20,165 nucleotides of DNA from a virus. The number at the start of each line of letters is the position of its first letter. The stretch's first letter is position 1. The translations under genes and the position numbers were made by a program. Of this stretch, positions 12,286-19,362 are shown piece after piece. Below the pieces are notes generated by a model that did no database searches, was not told where the DNA came from, and saw only the letters and a list, made by a program, of their open reading frames with translations. Location of the stretch: the IMG/VR virus record IMGVR_UViG_3300022874_000465, positions 1 through 20,165 of that record; one strand, 5' to 3'.

Positions 12286-12594
12286 TTATACTAACACGAG
12301 TCTTAATTCTTCATTGGTTAATTCTTCGCAGCAAAAGTCAGAGATTTCATTCTTGGCTCGCATTGTTTCTAATATACAAATTTTACCTGTATCTCGTTCA
12401 AAGATACACTCACCGTCTTCTGCGTAGTATGGACATATATGTTCCTTTGCATTAATTAAATCGATCACCTCATTATTAAGAAGCTCACTAACAGCTTCAT
12501 AAACTTCTGGTAAATCAATAATTTCAGATACTTTCATATCACGAATCAGTTCAAAGAGTTCAGCATCAAATTCTTCTTGTGTAATTTTCGTCAT
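12286..12594 (-). CDS. hypothetical protein with YEAVSELLNNEV and CPYY module
   Basis: 102 residues. The N-terminal half has LPEVYEAVSELLNNEVIDLI, a pattern I recall from other small phage proteins (iPxVYExxSExxNNEV). The C-terminal half is a Cys module: Cys54, Cys63, Cys73 (ICPYYAEDGECIFERDTGKI), then DFCCEELTNEELRL. The same module (CPHF..C..C...GCETLTTEESRL) is in the adjacent gene at 12591-12929 on a different N-terminus. ATGA overlap and GGAGATAACTAA support the start. Function unknown. Confidence 0.85.
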   Translation of the reverse strand: MTKITQEEFDAELFELIRDMKVSEIIDLPEVYEAVSELLNNEVIDLINAKEHICPYYAEDGECIFERDTGKICILETMRAKNEISDFCCEELTNEELRLVLV

Positions 12595-12929
12595 TTAGTT
12601 ATCTCCAAATTTTTAATAAGTCTCGATTCTTCAGTCGTAAGAGTTTCACATCCCCAATAATCAACAAGATAATCACCAACGGGACTTTTTATTGGACATG
12701 GCGTGTTTAAATTTTTCAGTTTACAGTTTTTGGCAGCAATAAAATGGGGGCAAACAATGCGCTCCCAATAGAAATCTTTTTCATTGTCTATATATATTTT
12801 ATAGTCTGATGTATATCTATTTGGAATGTGGTTTTTACATCTGTCACACCACCATTTAATGCCACCTTTATAAACATAATGTCGAATAAAACCCTTCTCA
12901 TTACAAAAGGGACATTCTTTATCTTTCAT
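12591..12929 (-). CDS. zinc ribbon fused to CPHF module
   Basis: 112 residues. N-terminal zinc ribbon: ECPFCNEKG (Cys6, Cys9) and WWCDRCKNH (Cys28, Cys31). The second part carries Cys60, Cys69, Cys78 and Cys94 (VCPHFIAAKNCKLKNLNTPC, then YWGCETLTTEESRL) and matches the C-terminal half of 12286-12594. Start ATG at 12929 has only a weak SD (GATGAATT). Zinc-binding likely; role unknown. Confidence 0.8.
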   Translation of the reverse strand: MKDKECPFCNEKGFIRHYVYKGGIKWWCDRCKNHIPNRYTSDYKIYIDNEKDFYWERIVCPHFIAAKNCKLKNLNTPCPIKSPVGDYLVDYWGCETLTTEESRLIKNLEITK

Positions 12930-12932
12930 AAT

Positions 12933-13289
12933 TCATCGGTGGCTCATATACAATTCTCTTTCGCTGCAACTTTCGATAACTTTGTCGCAAAAGGTTTTCA
13001 TATCTTCGTTTCTTCCATCAAAATATCTGTCACCATTACATTCATTAACGTGTTTAATTAATTTAATTACAATACCTCTAAAGAAAGACTCTTGTAATGT
13101 TCTATGCGCTCCTTTCCAAATTGGTATAAAATCTTTTTCAAAATCAGTGCCGGAGATGTTGTTTATATAATCAAACAGATCTTTAAAAAGCTCTTGATTT
13201 AAAGCTGACATGCTTTGGTTGTATGTTGACCAGTCTCCTGTCTCATGATATTTTGTAGCAAGCTCATATTTTTTATCTCTGTAGTTCAT
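12933..13289 (-). CDS. hypothetical protein, 118 aa, helical
   Basis: Unrecognised. Helical throughout: MNYRDKKYELATKYHETGDW, SMSALNQELFKDLFDYINNI and GIVIKLIKHVNECNGDRYFD. The segment DRYFDGRNEDMKTFCDKVI resembles endings I have seen in small phage proteins, without known role. Start ATG overlaps the upstream stop as ATGA and follows GAGGAGGCACATCC, a strong SD. Function unknown. Confidence 0.8.
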   Translation of the reverse strand: MNYRDKKYELATKYHETGDWSTYNQSMSALNQELFKDLFDYINNISGTDFEKDFIPIWKGAHRTLQESFFRGIVIKLIKHVNECNGDRYFDGRNEDMKTFCDKVIESCSERELYMSHR

Positions 13290-13567
13290 GGATGTGCCTC
13301 CTCATAATTTTTAATTTCATCTGGAATCATATCGTCATCATCAAGAGATTCGTAAATGAAATCTCCAATTGATGCATTATCACTTATTAAACATGATATA
13401 TTATCAGCGATTCTTTGCATATTAGCATCTGTTAATTTATTAACAACTTTTTTAAGGAATTCTGTGTCTTCAATTTCAAAACGATCTCCAAGAACTTCCA
13501 TGATAGTTTCTCTGTCAATTGCTACACATGAGAAAATTTTGTAGAGTGGGTTATCTTGCATTTTCAT
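13286..13567 (-). CDS. KLTDxxMxxIA-type hypothetical protein
   Basis: 93 residues. The core VVNKLTDANMQRIADNISCL, followed by an acidic tail, aligns with YISALTDEDMEKIAEELSNL in 13789-14067; both then have an (S/F)(I/E)IGD-type turn. The LTDxDMxxIA motif is common, from memory, in small phage proteins. Upstream, FSCVAIDRETIMEVLGDRF aligns with VTACSICRGDLLASLTKF. Start follows AGGTAACAATAA, with the upstream TAA in that site. Probably related to the genes at 6970-7869. Function unknown. Confidence 0.8.
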   Translation of the reverse strand: MKMQDNPLYKIFSCVAIDRETIMEVLGDRFEIEDTEFLKKVVNKLTDANMQRIADNISCLISDNASIGDFIYESLDDDDMIPDEIKNYEEAHP

Positions 13568-13573
13568 TTATTG

Positions 13574-13792
13574 TTACCTATTTTTAACAAACTCTTTAAT
13601 CATATGATAACGAAGAATACCTGAGATCGTATCATACAAACCAAGTAATTCAATCATATTTTCTGGTTGTGTAGAATCATATAATTCTTTTAGCCACCCG
13701 TCATATTTGAAAAATTCTGCTACGTTATTTCCAAGCATGTCATAAACATCATTACTTAAGAATCCATCTTCGGTTATTACACCATCTTTCAT
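13574..13792 (-). CDS. hypothetical protein, 72 aa
   Basis: Unrecognised. Helical, with EDGFLSNDVYDMLGNNVAEF and ENMIELLGLYDTISGILRYH, ending in a basic EFVKNR. It lies between two LTDxDM paralogues (13286 and 13789) but does not share the motif. Start ATG overlaps the upstream stop as ATGA after GTGATTGAGAA. Function unknown. Confidence 0.75.
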   Translation of the reverse strand: MKDGVITEDGFLSNDVYDMLGNNVAEFFKYDGWLKELYDSTQPENMIELLGLYDTISGILRYHMIKEFVKNR

Positions 13793-14067
13793 TTCTCAAT
13801 CACATTTTTAATGTTATCAAGTGCTGTATCTGTATATCCAATTAATTCAGCAATCAAATCGCCAATCTCAAATGTATTATCTATAAGATTGGATAATTCT
13901 TCTGCTATCTTTTCCATGTCTTCATCAGTAAGTGCGCTAATATATGGCAAAAGAATTTCTTCACCACAGTCATAAAATTTTGTTAATGATGCTAACAAAT
14001 CTCCACGACAAATGCTGCACGCTGTTACAACAATGGGGAATTTTTGGGAGCTTAAATTAGTTTCCAT
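13789..14067 (-). CDS. LTDEDMxxIA-type hypothetical protein
   Basis: 92 residues, paralogue of 13286-13567. ACSICRGDLLASLTKF, then ILLPYISALTDEDMEKIAEE and a C-terminal helix (TALDNIKNVIEK). The RGDLLASL...TDEDM plan also matches TGDDLLWSL...TDDEI in 7278-7586. Start ATG overlaps the upstream stop as TAATG; the SD is weak (AGAGAATC), so translation is probably coupled. Function unknown. Confidence 0.8.
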   Translation of the reverse strand: METNLSSQKFPIVVTACSICRGDLLASLTKFYDCGEEILLPYISALTDEDMEKIAEELSNLIDNTFEIGDLIAELIGYTDTALDNIKNVIEK

Positions 14068-14786
14068 TATAGATTCTCTGAATAATGATAGTTATCTTTA
14101 ACGATTACACCATCAGTATAACCATTCTTTTCTGCAAGTCTGTTCATGTAAGCAAAGAATTCACTCACTTTTTCATGATTGTAATAGTATCTGAGTTCAT
14201 CCTGTGTTGTTTCATATTGTTCTTCATCAACGCGCTTTATAAGAATTTCAAGTCGTTCGTGGTGTTCAATATCAGAACGCCCAAATGCATCTTCAATATC
14301 ACCATTCCAGAGAGCGTTCGCAAAGTGTCCCATATTTCCAATGATTCTTCTGTAACCTACCCAATCTGGTTGTGATCTTTCTTTCTTAAAACCGAAGGCA
14401 CTTTTATCATATAGAACTTTGTGTATAATGTGATCTTCTTTGCATACTGAAAATTCTTTTATATAATCCATGAAAAGTTTTGATGGATAATCTCGTAGTG
14501 CATTTCCATTGAGTTTATTATTTCTTTCATCATTACATAGTTTTTCATGTGCTTCATAACCATTTTTAAAATATTTGTAAAGAATTGCTGTCATCGTTTT
14601 ATCAAGTTCAAGTGTTTCTTCATAATCAAGAACATTGATATTGATAACTTCATTAAGCATTTCAACATTTGGTATGGTATAGTCTGAATTTTTTTCAAGT
14701 TCTTTCATATCTTCAAAGAATAAATCATTCATATAATTATTTTCTGAAACATCAGCAAATTGTTTAAGTTCTTCAAGTCTTGTCAT
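14067..14786 (-). CDS. hypothetical protein, 239 aa, helical
   Basis: Unrecognised. Almost all helical, with LEELKQFADVSENNYMNDLF, LDKTMTAILYKYFKNGYEAH, WVGYRRIIGNMGHFANALWN and VSEFFAYMNRLAEKNGYTDG. The central IIGNMGHFANALWNGDIEDA is the least repetitive part. No metal site, signal or membrane span. Start ATG follows GAGGATGTGAATTAAA. Function unknown. Confidence 0.8.
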   Translation of the reverse strand: MTRLEELKQFADVSENNYMNDLFFEDMKELEKNSDYTIPNVEMLNEVININVLDYEETLELDKTMTAILYKYFKNGYEAHEKLCNDERNNKLNGNALRDYPSKLFMDYIKEFSVCKEDHIIHKVLYDKSAFGFKKERSQPDWVGYRRIIGNMGHFANALWNGDIEDAFGRSDIEHHERLEILIKRVDEEQYETTQDELRYYYNHEKVSEFFAYMNRLAEKNGYTDGVIVKDNYHYSENL

Positions 14787-14787
14787 T

Positions 14788-14976
14788 TTAATTCACATCC
14801 TCTTTTTTTACAAGTTGTGCTTTCGTTTTTCCATCCTCATTAAAAATTTGTAGTTTGAGACCATCTTCTTTACATCGTCTCATAATGTCGTCAATCGCGG
14901 TGTCTTCAAGCTTATCTTTGTTTTTGATTTTAATAATTTTAACTGGTGATTCTGCATATATGTTATTTTTTGACAT
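14788..14976 (-). CDS. small basic hypothetical protein, 62 aa
   Basis: Unrecognised. Lys-rich with two predicted strands (VKIIKIK; KLQIFNEDGKTKAQLVKK) around a helix (AIDDIMRRCKEDGL), a compact alpha/beta layout. Start ATG follows AAGGAGAAATAATT. It lies after a 45-base gap downstream of 15022-15354, one of the larger spacers in the window. Function unknown; basic charge could fit nucleic-acid binding. Confidence 0.75.
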   Translation of the reverse strand: MSKNNIYAESPVKIIKIKNKDKLEDTAIDDIMRRCKEDGLKLQIFNEDGKTKAQLVKKEDVN

Positions 14977-15021
14977 AATTATTTCTCCTTTTTTATAATT
15001 GTTTAATGGTGTTATCTTTGT

Positions 15022-15354
15022 TCATTTTCTTAAATACCCACCATCTTCTATTAAACTTTCTTCGATTAGATATGATTTGCAACATTCATTACCATTGTTT
15101 CTTAATTTATCAATAAAATCTTCTTCTCCACATTCTGTACACATATAAATTTTTTCAAGTTTATCACCGTTCATCATCCATATATCTCCCCATGTATTTG
15201 AAATAAACACATCTCCTGTATGGTTATTAAAATAAATTTTTGGTTCAGATTTTATACTAATTATTTCATCTTTCATGTGAGACAATAATATTACAGCCAT
15301 TTTAATTTCACGGTGTCCAAAGTCTCTCCAATCTGTTATTAAGAATTTATTCAT
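15022..15354 (-). CDS. MMNGD zinc-ribbon protein, single repeat
   Basis: 110 residues, paralogue of 15371-15859. DFGHREIKMAVILLSHM, a beta region NHTGDVFISNTWGDIWMMNG, then a zinc-type unit Cys72, Cys75, Cys91-Cys92 (MCTECGEEDFIDKL...ECCKSYL). I recall a phage family with this order (GxxELxMAxELL, SGxVFLxDExxNVxMMN, CPxCGxEGF), function unknown. It has one such unit where the neighbour has two. Start follows GAAGTGATTTAA. Confidence 0.85.
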   Translation of the reverse strand: MNKFLITDWRDFGHREIKMAVILLSHMKDEIISIKSEPKIYFNNHTGDVFISNTWGDIWMMNGDKLEKIYMCTECGEEDFIDKLRNNGNECCKSYLIEESLIEDGGYLRK

Positions 15355-15370
15355 TTAAATCACTTCTTTA

Positions 15371-15859
15371 TTATCGTCCTCTAAAATTAGTTGGTGGGGT
15401 ATAACTGGCTTTTTCTTTTTCGCTCTCTTCATCTTCTTCTTCATCATCAATTAAATTGTTTTCTATAAGATATTCTTTACAACAATCTTTTCCATCTTCT
15501 AAAAGCTCATCTATTGTACCTTCTTTTCTACATTCGGGGCAGATATAAACATCATCAGCTATTTCACCACATTGTTTGAGATAATCAATGCAACACTCTT
15601 TACCATATTCTTTTAAATCTTCTGCAAAACCTTCTTCTCCACACTCTCCACAAGAATAAAATTTTTCTAAATTATCTCCATTCATCATCCACACGTTACA
15701 ATTTTCATCTGAAAGAAAAACACAACCACTGTATGTATTGAGACATATGCTGAGATTTCCCCATGCATTTGCTTCAAATATATGATCAAGTAGTTCTTTA
15801 GCCATTTCAATTTCGCAGTTTCCAAATTTGCTTAAATCTAATGTTACAATTTCATTCAT
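15371..15859 (-). CDS. MMNGD zinc-ribbon protein with duplicated zinc unit
   Basis: 162 residues. NCEIEMAKELLDHIF, then a beta region YSGCVFLSDENCNVWMMNGD, then two zinc-type units 37 residues apart: Cys70, Cys73, Cys89-Cys90 and Cys107, Cys110, Cys126-Cys127 (each CxECxxEGxxxxLxxxGKxCC.xYL). The tail is acidic, then SYTPPTNFRGR. The second unit looks like an internal duplication. Start follows GAAGGTGATTTAA and overlaps the upstream gene by 8 bases. Zinc-binding is likely; role unknown. Confidence 0.85.
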   Translation of the reverse strand: MNEIVTLDLSKFGNCEIEMAKELLDHIFEANAWGNLSICLNTYSGCVFLSDENCNVWMMNGDNLEKFYSCGECGEEGFAEDLKEYGKECCIDYLKQCGEIADDVYICPECRKEGTIDELLEDGKDCCKEYLIENNLIDDEEEDEESEKEKASYTPPTNFRGR

Positions 15860-16163
15860 TTAAATCACCTTCAATCTTTATATATTCATTTTTAATTTGA
15901 GATTTTTTACGTTCAATAATTTGATTTTTTTCATTTAATCCAACATAGTAGTCGGGTTCAATAAAATAATGTTGATATATATCATTTTTAAAATGAACTC
16001 TAATGCCATGAACATTGTGGTTACATTTGTTTACATAAGTTAATTTTATATCTTCTTTTTCACCAGTTAAAAATTTTACAATCGCTTCGTAACATTCATA
16101 TGTTCCATCAAAACGTATCACTTTAATGAATTCTCCACGAAAATGTTTTACCTTATACATCAT
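15852..16163 (-). CDS. hypothetical family X (YKV.HF...RFDGT), copy 2
   Basis: 103 residues, paralogue of 16678-16986: YKVKHF / YKVEHF at the start, VIRFDGTYECYEAIVKFLT versus LMRFDGTHKCYKAIVMFLT, a beta-rich middle, and YIKIEGD / YTKIEGE near the end. The start overlaps the upstream TAA (TAATG); the ATG three bases downstream fits the paralogue equally well. Probably a small alpha/beta domain. Function unknown. Confidence 0.85.
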   Translation of the reverse strand: MMYKVKHFRGEFIKVIRFDGTYECYEAIVKFLTGEKEDIKLTYVNKCNHNVHGIRVHFKNDIYQHYFIEPDYYVGLNEKNQIIERKKSQIKNEYIKIEGDLNE

Positions 16164-16675
16164 TATACTTCTTCTTCATCTTCTTCTTCATCATCATCAC
16201 TTTCTTCTACAAGTTCTCCAATATAATTTGTGATAACATGAACCATCATACTGATTCTGTTGTATTGTCCGGCTGATAACATCGCATCTACATCAAATTT
16301 CTCAGTGTCAAATAATCCTTTACTGTATGTTTCTTCAATATTATATTTTCTGTTTGGACGATCACTATACCATCCGAATAATTTAGATGTGAAACAATCT
16401 ACTTCTTCTTCAGCAATTTCGTGATCGTAACCATAGTCATACATTATATATTTTTCTTCAATATCAAAACCCGTCATCTGTTCAAGGATGCCAACGATTG
16501 TTTCATAAGTCCAATCATTTGGAAGTTCATCATCGTGACACTTAAAGATCATGTTAGTTAGATCATCATCACTAAACTCGTCTTTAACTCTATAATATTT
16601 ATCCTGATCTTCGTTATCTCTCGTAGCACATTCAAATTTGTCAAGTGTTAGTTTTACAGCTTCATTAAAGTTCAT
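16163..16675 (-). CDS. hypothetical protein family Y (FNEAV...KFE.ATRD), copy 1
   Basis: 170 residues, paralogue of 4751-5347 eleven kilobases away (shared motifs listed there). NFNEAVKLTLDKFECATRD, CHDDELPNDWTYETIVGILE, LFGWYSDRPNRKYNIEE, AGQYNRISMMVHVITNYIGE, then an acidic tail EESDDDEEEDEEEV. The family tail is acidic in both copies. Start ATG follows AAGGAGAAAATTAATT. Sits between two copies of family X. Function unknown. Confidence 0.85.
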   Translation of the reverse strand: MNFNEAVKLTLDKFECATRDNEDQDKYYRVKDEFSDDDLTNMIFKCHDDELPNDWTYETIVGILEQMTGFDIEEKYIMYDYGYDHEIAEEEVDCFTSKLFGWYSDRPNRKYNIEETYSKGLFDTEKFDVDAMLSAGQYNRISMMVHVITNYIGELVEESDDDEEEDEEEV

Positions 16676-16677
16676 AA

Positions 16678-16986
16678 TTAATTTTCTCCTTCAATCTTTG
16701 TGTAGTGTTTTTCAACCTGTTTCTCATCACGCAGTATAACTTTTTGATTACTATCGAAACCAATGTAATCTCCAACACGTACATCATAAGGTTTTCTATA
16801 ACCACCATCTATAACAGTAATATTTATTATACAATACTTCAAATTATAATCATCTGTATAAGATATGTGGATAGTTTGATTTTTATGTGTTAAAAACATT
16901 ACAATTGCTTTATAACATTTGTGTGTTCCATCAAATCTCATTAATTTTACTGGATTGCTATGAAAATGCTCTACTTTATATATCAT
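16678..16986 (-). CDS. hypothetical family X (YKV.HF...RFDGT), copy 1
   Basis: 102 residues, paralogue of 15852-16163. MIYKVEHFHSNPVKLMRFDG, CYKAIVMFLTHKNQTIHISY, a beta-rich region (YCIINITVIDGGYRKPYDV), and KHYTKIEGEN at the end. ATG overlaps the upstream stop as ATGA and follows GAGGAAAAAGTACA. Function unknown. Confidence 0.85.
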   Translation of the reverse strand: MIYKVEHFHSNPVKLMRFDGTHKCYKAIVMFLTHKNQTIHISYTDDYNLKYCIINITVIDGGYRKPYDVRVGDYIGFDSNQKVILRDEKQVEKHYTKIEGEN

Positions 16987-17354
16987 TGTACTTTTTCCTC
17001 GTCATTAATAGTCCCATCCTCATAAACTCCGGGATAGTGAGCAAACGCACCGCCATTTTCTACACTATTGAAGATGTGAACATACGTTTTTCCATCAATA
17101 GAATCATGGCAGATTTTGTGTAAATAATCAAGTGTGGCATCTTTACTGTTTTCAAATCCAAGTATAGGGTATAAAAATTTACACGCTTTTTTAAGATCCC
17201 AAAACCACAGTGATGTAATAACATATTTCTTATCATTCACAAAAAAGAAATCGCCGGGATAACCAATAGCTTCATTTTCAATGATTGCTATTTTTTCGTC
17301 TTTTGATATTTGTTCTTGCTCAACATGTAGTAAAGCAACTGATATTTCTCTCAT
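16983..17354 (-). CDS. hypothetical protein, 123 aa
   Basis: Unrecognised. N-terminus EISVALLHVEQEQISKDEKI, then strand-like PGDFFFVNDKKYVITSLWFW, a helix (DLKKACKFLYPILGF), and a C-terminus with YVHIFNSVENGGAFAHYPGV. Probably an alpha/beta domain. Start ATG follows GGGAGTTTGAA, the end of the upstream gene. Function unknown. Confidence 0.75.
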   Translation of the reverse strand: MREISVALLHVEQEQISKDEKIAIIENEAIGYPGDFFFVNDKKYVITSLWFWDLKKACKFLYPILGFENSKDATLDYLHKICHDSIDGKTYVHIFNSVENGGAFAHYPGVYEDGTINDEEKVQ

Positions 17355-17355
17355 T

Positions 17356-17523
17356 TCAAACTCCCGTCTTCTGCTTTAAAACTTTGCATAAATAAATAGA
17401 TTTATCATAATCAAGACCCCGTTGCTCATCATATGCTTCATTTGCCTCCTTTTCCGTATCATATTCATTAATCCATGGATAGTATGCTTCATCTGAACAG
17501 ACCAGATATTTCACCCTTGTCAT
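17356..17523 (-). CDS. small hypothetical protein, 55 aa
   Basis: MTRVKYLVCSDEAYYPWINE, then YDTEKEANEAYDEQRGLDYD and SIYLCKVLKQKTGV. A strand, a helix with the pattern T.KEANEAYDE, and a final strand (SIYLCKVL) suggest a small alpha/beta protein similar in size to 10563-11344. Start ATG follows GAGGAAAAAGAAAT and the upstream TGA is in that site; the stop overlaps the next gene's SD. Function unknown. Confidence 0.75.
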   Translation of the reverse strand: MTRVKYLVCSDEAYYPWINEYDTEKEANEAYDEQRGLDYDKSIYLCKVLKQKTGV

Positions 17524-17535
17524 ATTTCTTTTTCC

Positions 17536-17910
17536 TCACTTATTTTTATCAGCTAACAAATATGCAACAAAGAATGTAAAGCATATTCCTAATACAAAAC
17601 CAATTGCATAATCAACAATCTTACGATCTTCCAGATTATATTTTGTATCAATGAAAAACATCCCAGTATATTCATTGTAATCAAACTTAATATAATCATC
17701 GTCATAGATATTATAACGAACATTACTTATAATATGTTCGTTATAACCATTATCATATCCATCCTCATACCCATTAATATACGCCGAATTGTGATAGTTA
17801 TAACGGATATTATCAAAGTTGTATGTATAACCTCCTGCTGCAACCGGGATAATCAAGAGTTGCATAACAATTAATAGTAAAAATATTTTAGTCAGAGTTT
17901 TCTTTTTCAT
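17536..17910 (-). CDS. Tyr/Asn-rich membrane protein, 124 aa
   Basis: An N-terminal hydrophobic segment (about 7-24, IFLLLIVMQLLIIPVAAGG) resembles a signal peptide or anchor. A Tyr/Asn/Asp-rich middle follows (INGYEDGYDNGYNEH, NVRYNIYDDDYIKFDY) and a C-terminal hydrophobic segment (about 101-119, YAIGFVLGICFTFFVAYLL) precedes DKNK. The AGG after VA is a possible signal-peptidase site. Start at ATG 17910 after GGTGAGAAAGATT; the longer frame to 18090 overlaps 17933-18115 and has no SD. The middle would face outside. Function unknown. Confidence 0.8.
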   Translation of the reverse strand: MKKKTLTKIFLLLIVMQLLIIPVAAGGYTYNFDNIRYNYHNSAYINGYEDGYDNGYNEHIISNVRYNIYDDDYIKFDYNEYTGMFFIDTKYNLEDRKIVDYAIGFVLGICFTFFVAYLLADKNK

Positions 17911-17932
17911 AATCTTTCTCACCAATTCCTTT

Positions 17933-18115
17933 TCAACAAAATACTGGTTCAACCTCGAATTCTTTTCCACAAAACTGACATTCAACCAAACCATCAGCGT
18001 CAAATTCAAGATGTCTTTCACAATCGCAGTAAGGACAATACCAAACTGCACAATCTTCAAACATCGATTCGTCTTCATCCAGTTTTCCAAATAATATATC
18101 TAAATTTTCTTTCAT
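17933..18115 (-). CDS. small zinc-ribbon protein, 60 aa
   Basis: Acidic N-terminal helix, then a zinc ribbon: AVWYCPYCDCERHLEF (Cys27, Cys30, Cys32) and LVECQFCGKEFEVEP (Cys46, Cys49), ending in Cys60. It resembles the zinc-finger half of many small phage proteins. Start ATG follows GGAGAACACTAACT. Zinc-binding well supported; role unknown. Confidence 0.85.
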   Translation of the reverse strand: MKENLDILFGKLDEDESMFEDCAVWYCPYCDCERHLEFDADGLVECQFCGKEFEVEPVFC

Positions 18116-18117
18116 AG

Positions 18118-19152
18118 TTAGTGTTCTCCTTTACTTTCAACATAATTAGAAAATGCATCTAATACATATCCCGGTTCAGCCCAATTATAAGTATCTATTT
18201 CTGATACTTTGTTTATGAAAATTAGTGCAAGCTTTTTATAAAGTTCGTATGCTAATTTAAATCTATCAGCAAAGTAACCATATGATTCTGGAATATATTT
18301 CAATTCAGCGCCATACATATCTTCAAATGACATATTTTTGAGTTCAATGTATTCATAAGGAAGAGCAGTTGTAATAAAGTAGTCAATATTAAATAAATTT
18401 CTGTAATAATATTGATGTGGAATTGTAAACATTTTATTTACCAATTCCCACTCTTTATTTACATCATATAACCACCATGCAATGTACCGTGAAACCGAAT
18501 CAAAATAATTGTTGTCTTCCAGATAAGGCATTAAAAGTTCATCGAAGAAATCATCATCAGTAAAATCATTTGGATAATATGTATCATTTACTATTTCAAT
18601 AATATCTCCTATGTCATAACCGGGATTTGTTTTTAAATCTGAGTTGATAATTAATATTTCGTGATGATGATACCCACAACTTTCATCCAGTGTTATAAGC
18701 ATATCTGCATTTTTGTAGCATTCTATTGTAATTTGATCGTAGGAATAATCAACTCCATGTTTACTTAATCTTTCAAGCAAATCACTATATTTAATGGGTG
18801 GGTAGTCATATTCAAGACCTCTACTACAAGAGTATCTATCATCGTTGTAATTAATGAATAGATGACTGTCCTCTCCAAAATTTTCTTCTAATAGATCGTT
18901 AAATTCATAATCATCTAAACGGTTCGTTTCAATCATTAATCGATCATAATATTCTTCACTGACAAGCTCCCACCCTTTTTCATCGTGCCTTAAGAATTCT
19001 TCAATGTCTTCTTCACTTGTGTTATGATCAATGATATTTCCGTTTTTATCTTCTGCTGTTATTCCCCAATCTTCATCTGCACACTCTTTAATTTGATATA
19101 TGAGTTCTGCGATAACATTTTCTTCATCGAATTTGTAAACAACTTTTCTCAT
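18118..19152 (-). CDS. large hypothetical protein, 344 aa
   Basis: Unrecognised and the largest gene here. N-terminus MRKVVYKFDEENVIAELIYQ, then an acidic helical region, ESCGYHHHEILIINSD (a His cluster near residue 160), NDTYYPNDFTDDDFFDELLM, and a Tyr-rich C-terminal half with MFTIPHQYYYRNLFNIDYF. No metal site except possibly the HHH, no membrane span. Start ATG follows GTGGTAATTAATT, with the upstream TAA in the SD. Function unknown. Confidence 0.8.
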   Translation of the reverse strand: MRKVVYKFDEENVIAELIYQIKECADEDWGITAEDKNGNIIDHNTSEEDIEEFLRHDEKGWELVSEEYYDRLMIETNRLDDYEFNDLLEENFGEDSHLFINYNDDRYSCSRGLEYDYPPIKYSDLLERLSKHGVDYSYDQITIECYKNADMLITLDESCGYHHHEILIINSDLKTNPGYDIGDIIEIVNDTYYPNDFTDDDFFDELLMPYLEDNNYFDSVSRYIAWWLYDVNKEWELVNKMFTIPHQYYYRNLFNIDYFITTALPYEYIELKNMSFEDMYGAELKYIPESYGYFADRFKLAYELYKKLALIFINKVSEIDTYNWAEPGYVLDAFSNYVESKGEH

Positions 19153-19158
19153 AATTAA

Positions 19159-19356
19159 TTACCACTTTTCATGCTTGCGATAAACATGTCTATTTAAATT
19201 CATTACATCAATCAGTTTTTGTTCCATTGCATCTTGTTCTTTGGATAAATGGTTTGCTTTGGTCATAGAATTACAAGCAATCAACTCATCAATTCTATTT
19301 TCAAAAATAATACTATCTTGTGCTTCTTTATCAGAAACTCTAATTTTTTTAACCAT
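19159..19356 (-). CDS. small helical hypothetical protein, 65 aa
   Basis: Basic at both ends and mostly helical: MVKKIRVSDKEAQDSIIFEN, then ANHLSKEQDAMEQKLIDVMN and HVYRKHEKW. Start ATG follows GGGTGGTAAGAAAAG, with the upstream gene's TAA inside the site. Function unknown. Confidence 0.75.
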   Translation of the reverse strand: MVKKIRVSDKEAQDSIIFENRIDELIACNSMTKANHLSKEQDAMEQKLIDVMNLNRHVYRKHEKW

Positions 19357-19362
19357 CTTTTC

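Noticed and set aside
17536-18090. 184-residue version of the membrane protein
   Set aside because: It overlaps the zinc-ribbon gene 17933-18115 in another frame and lacks an SD, while ATG 17910 has GGTGAG and is followed by a signal-like segment.
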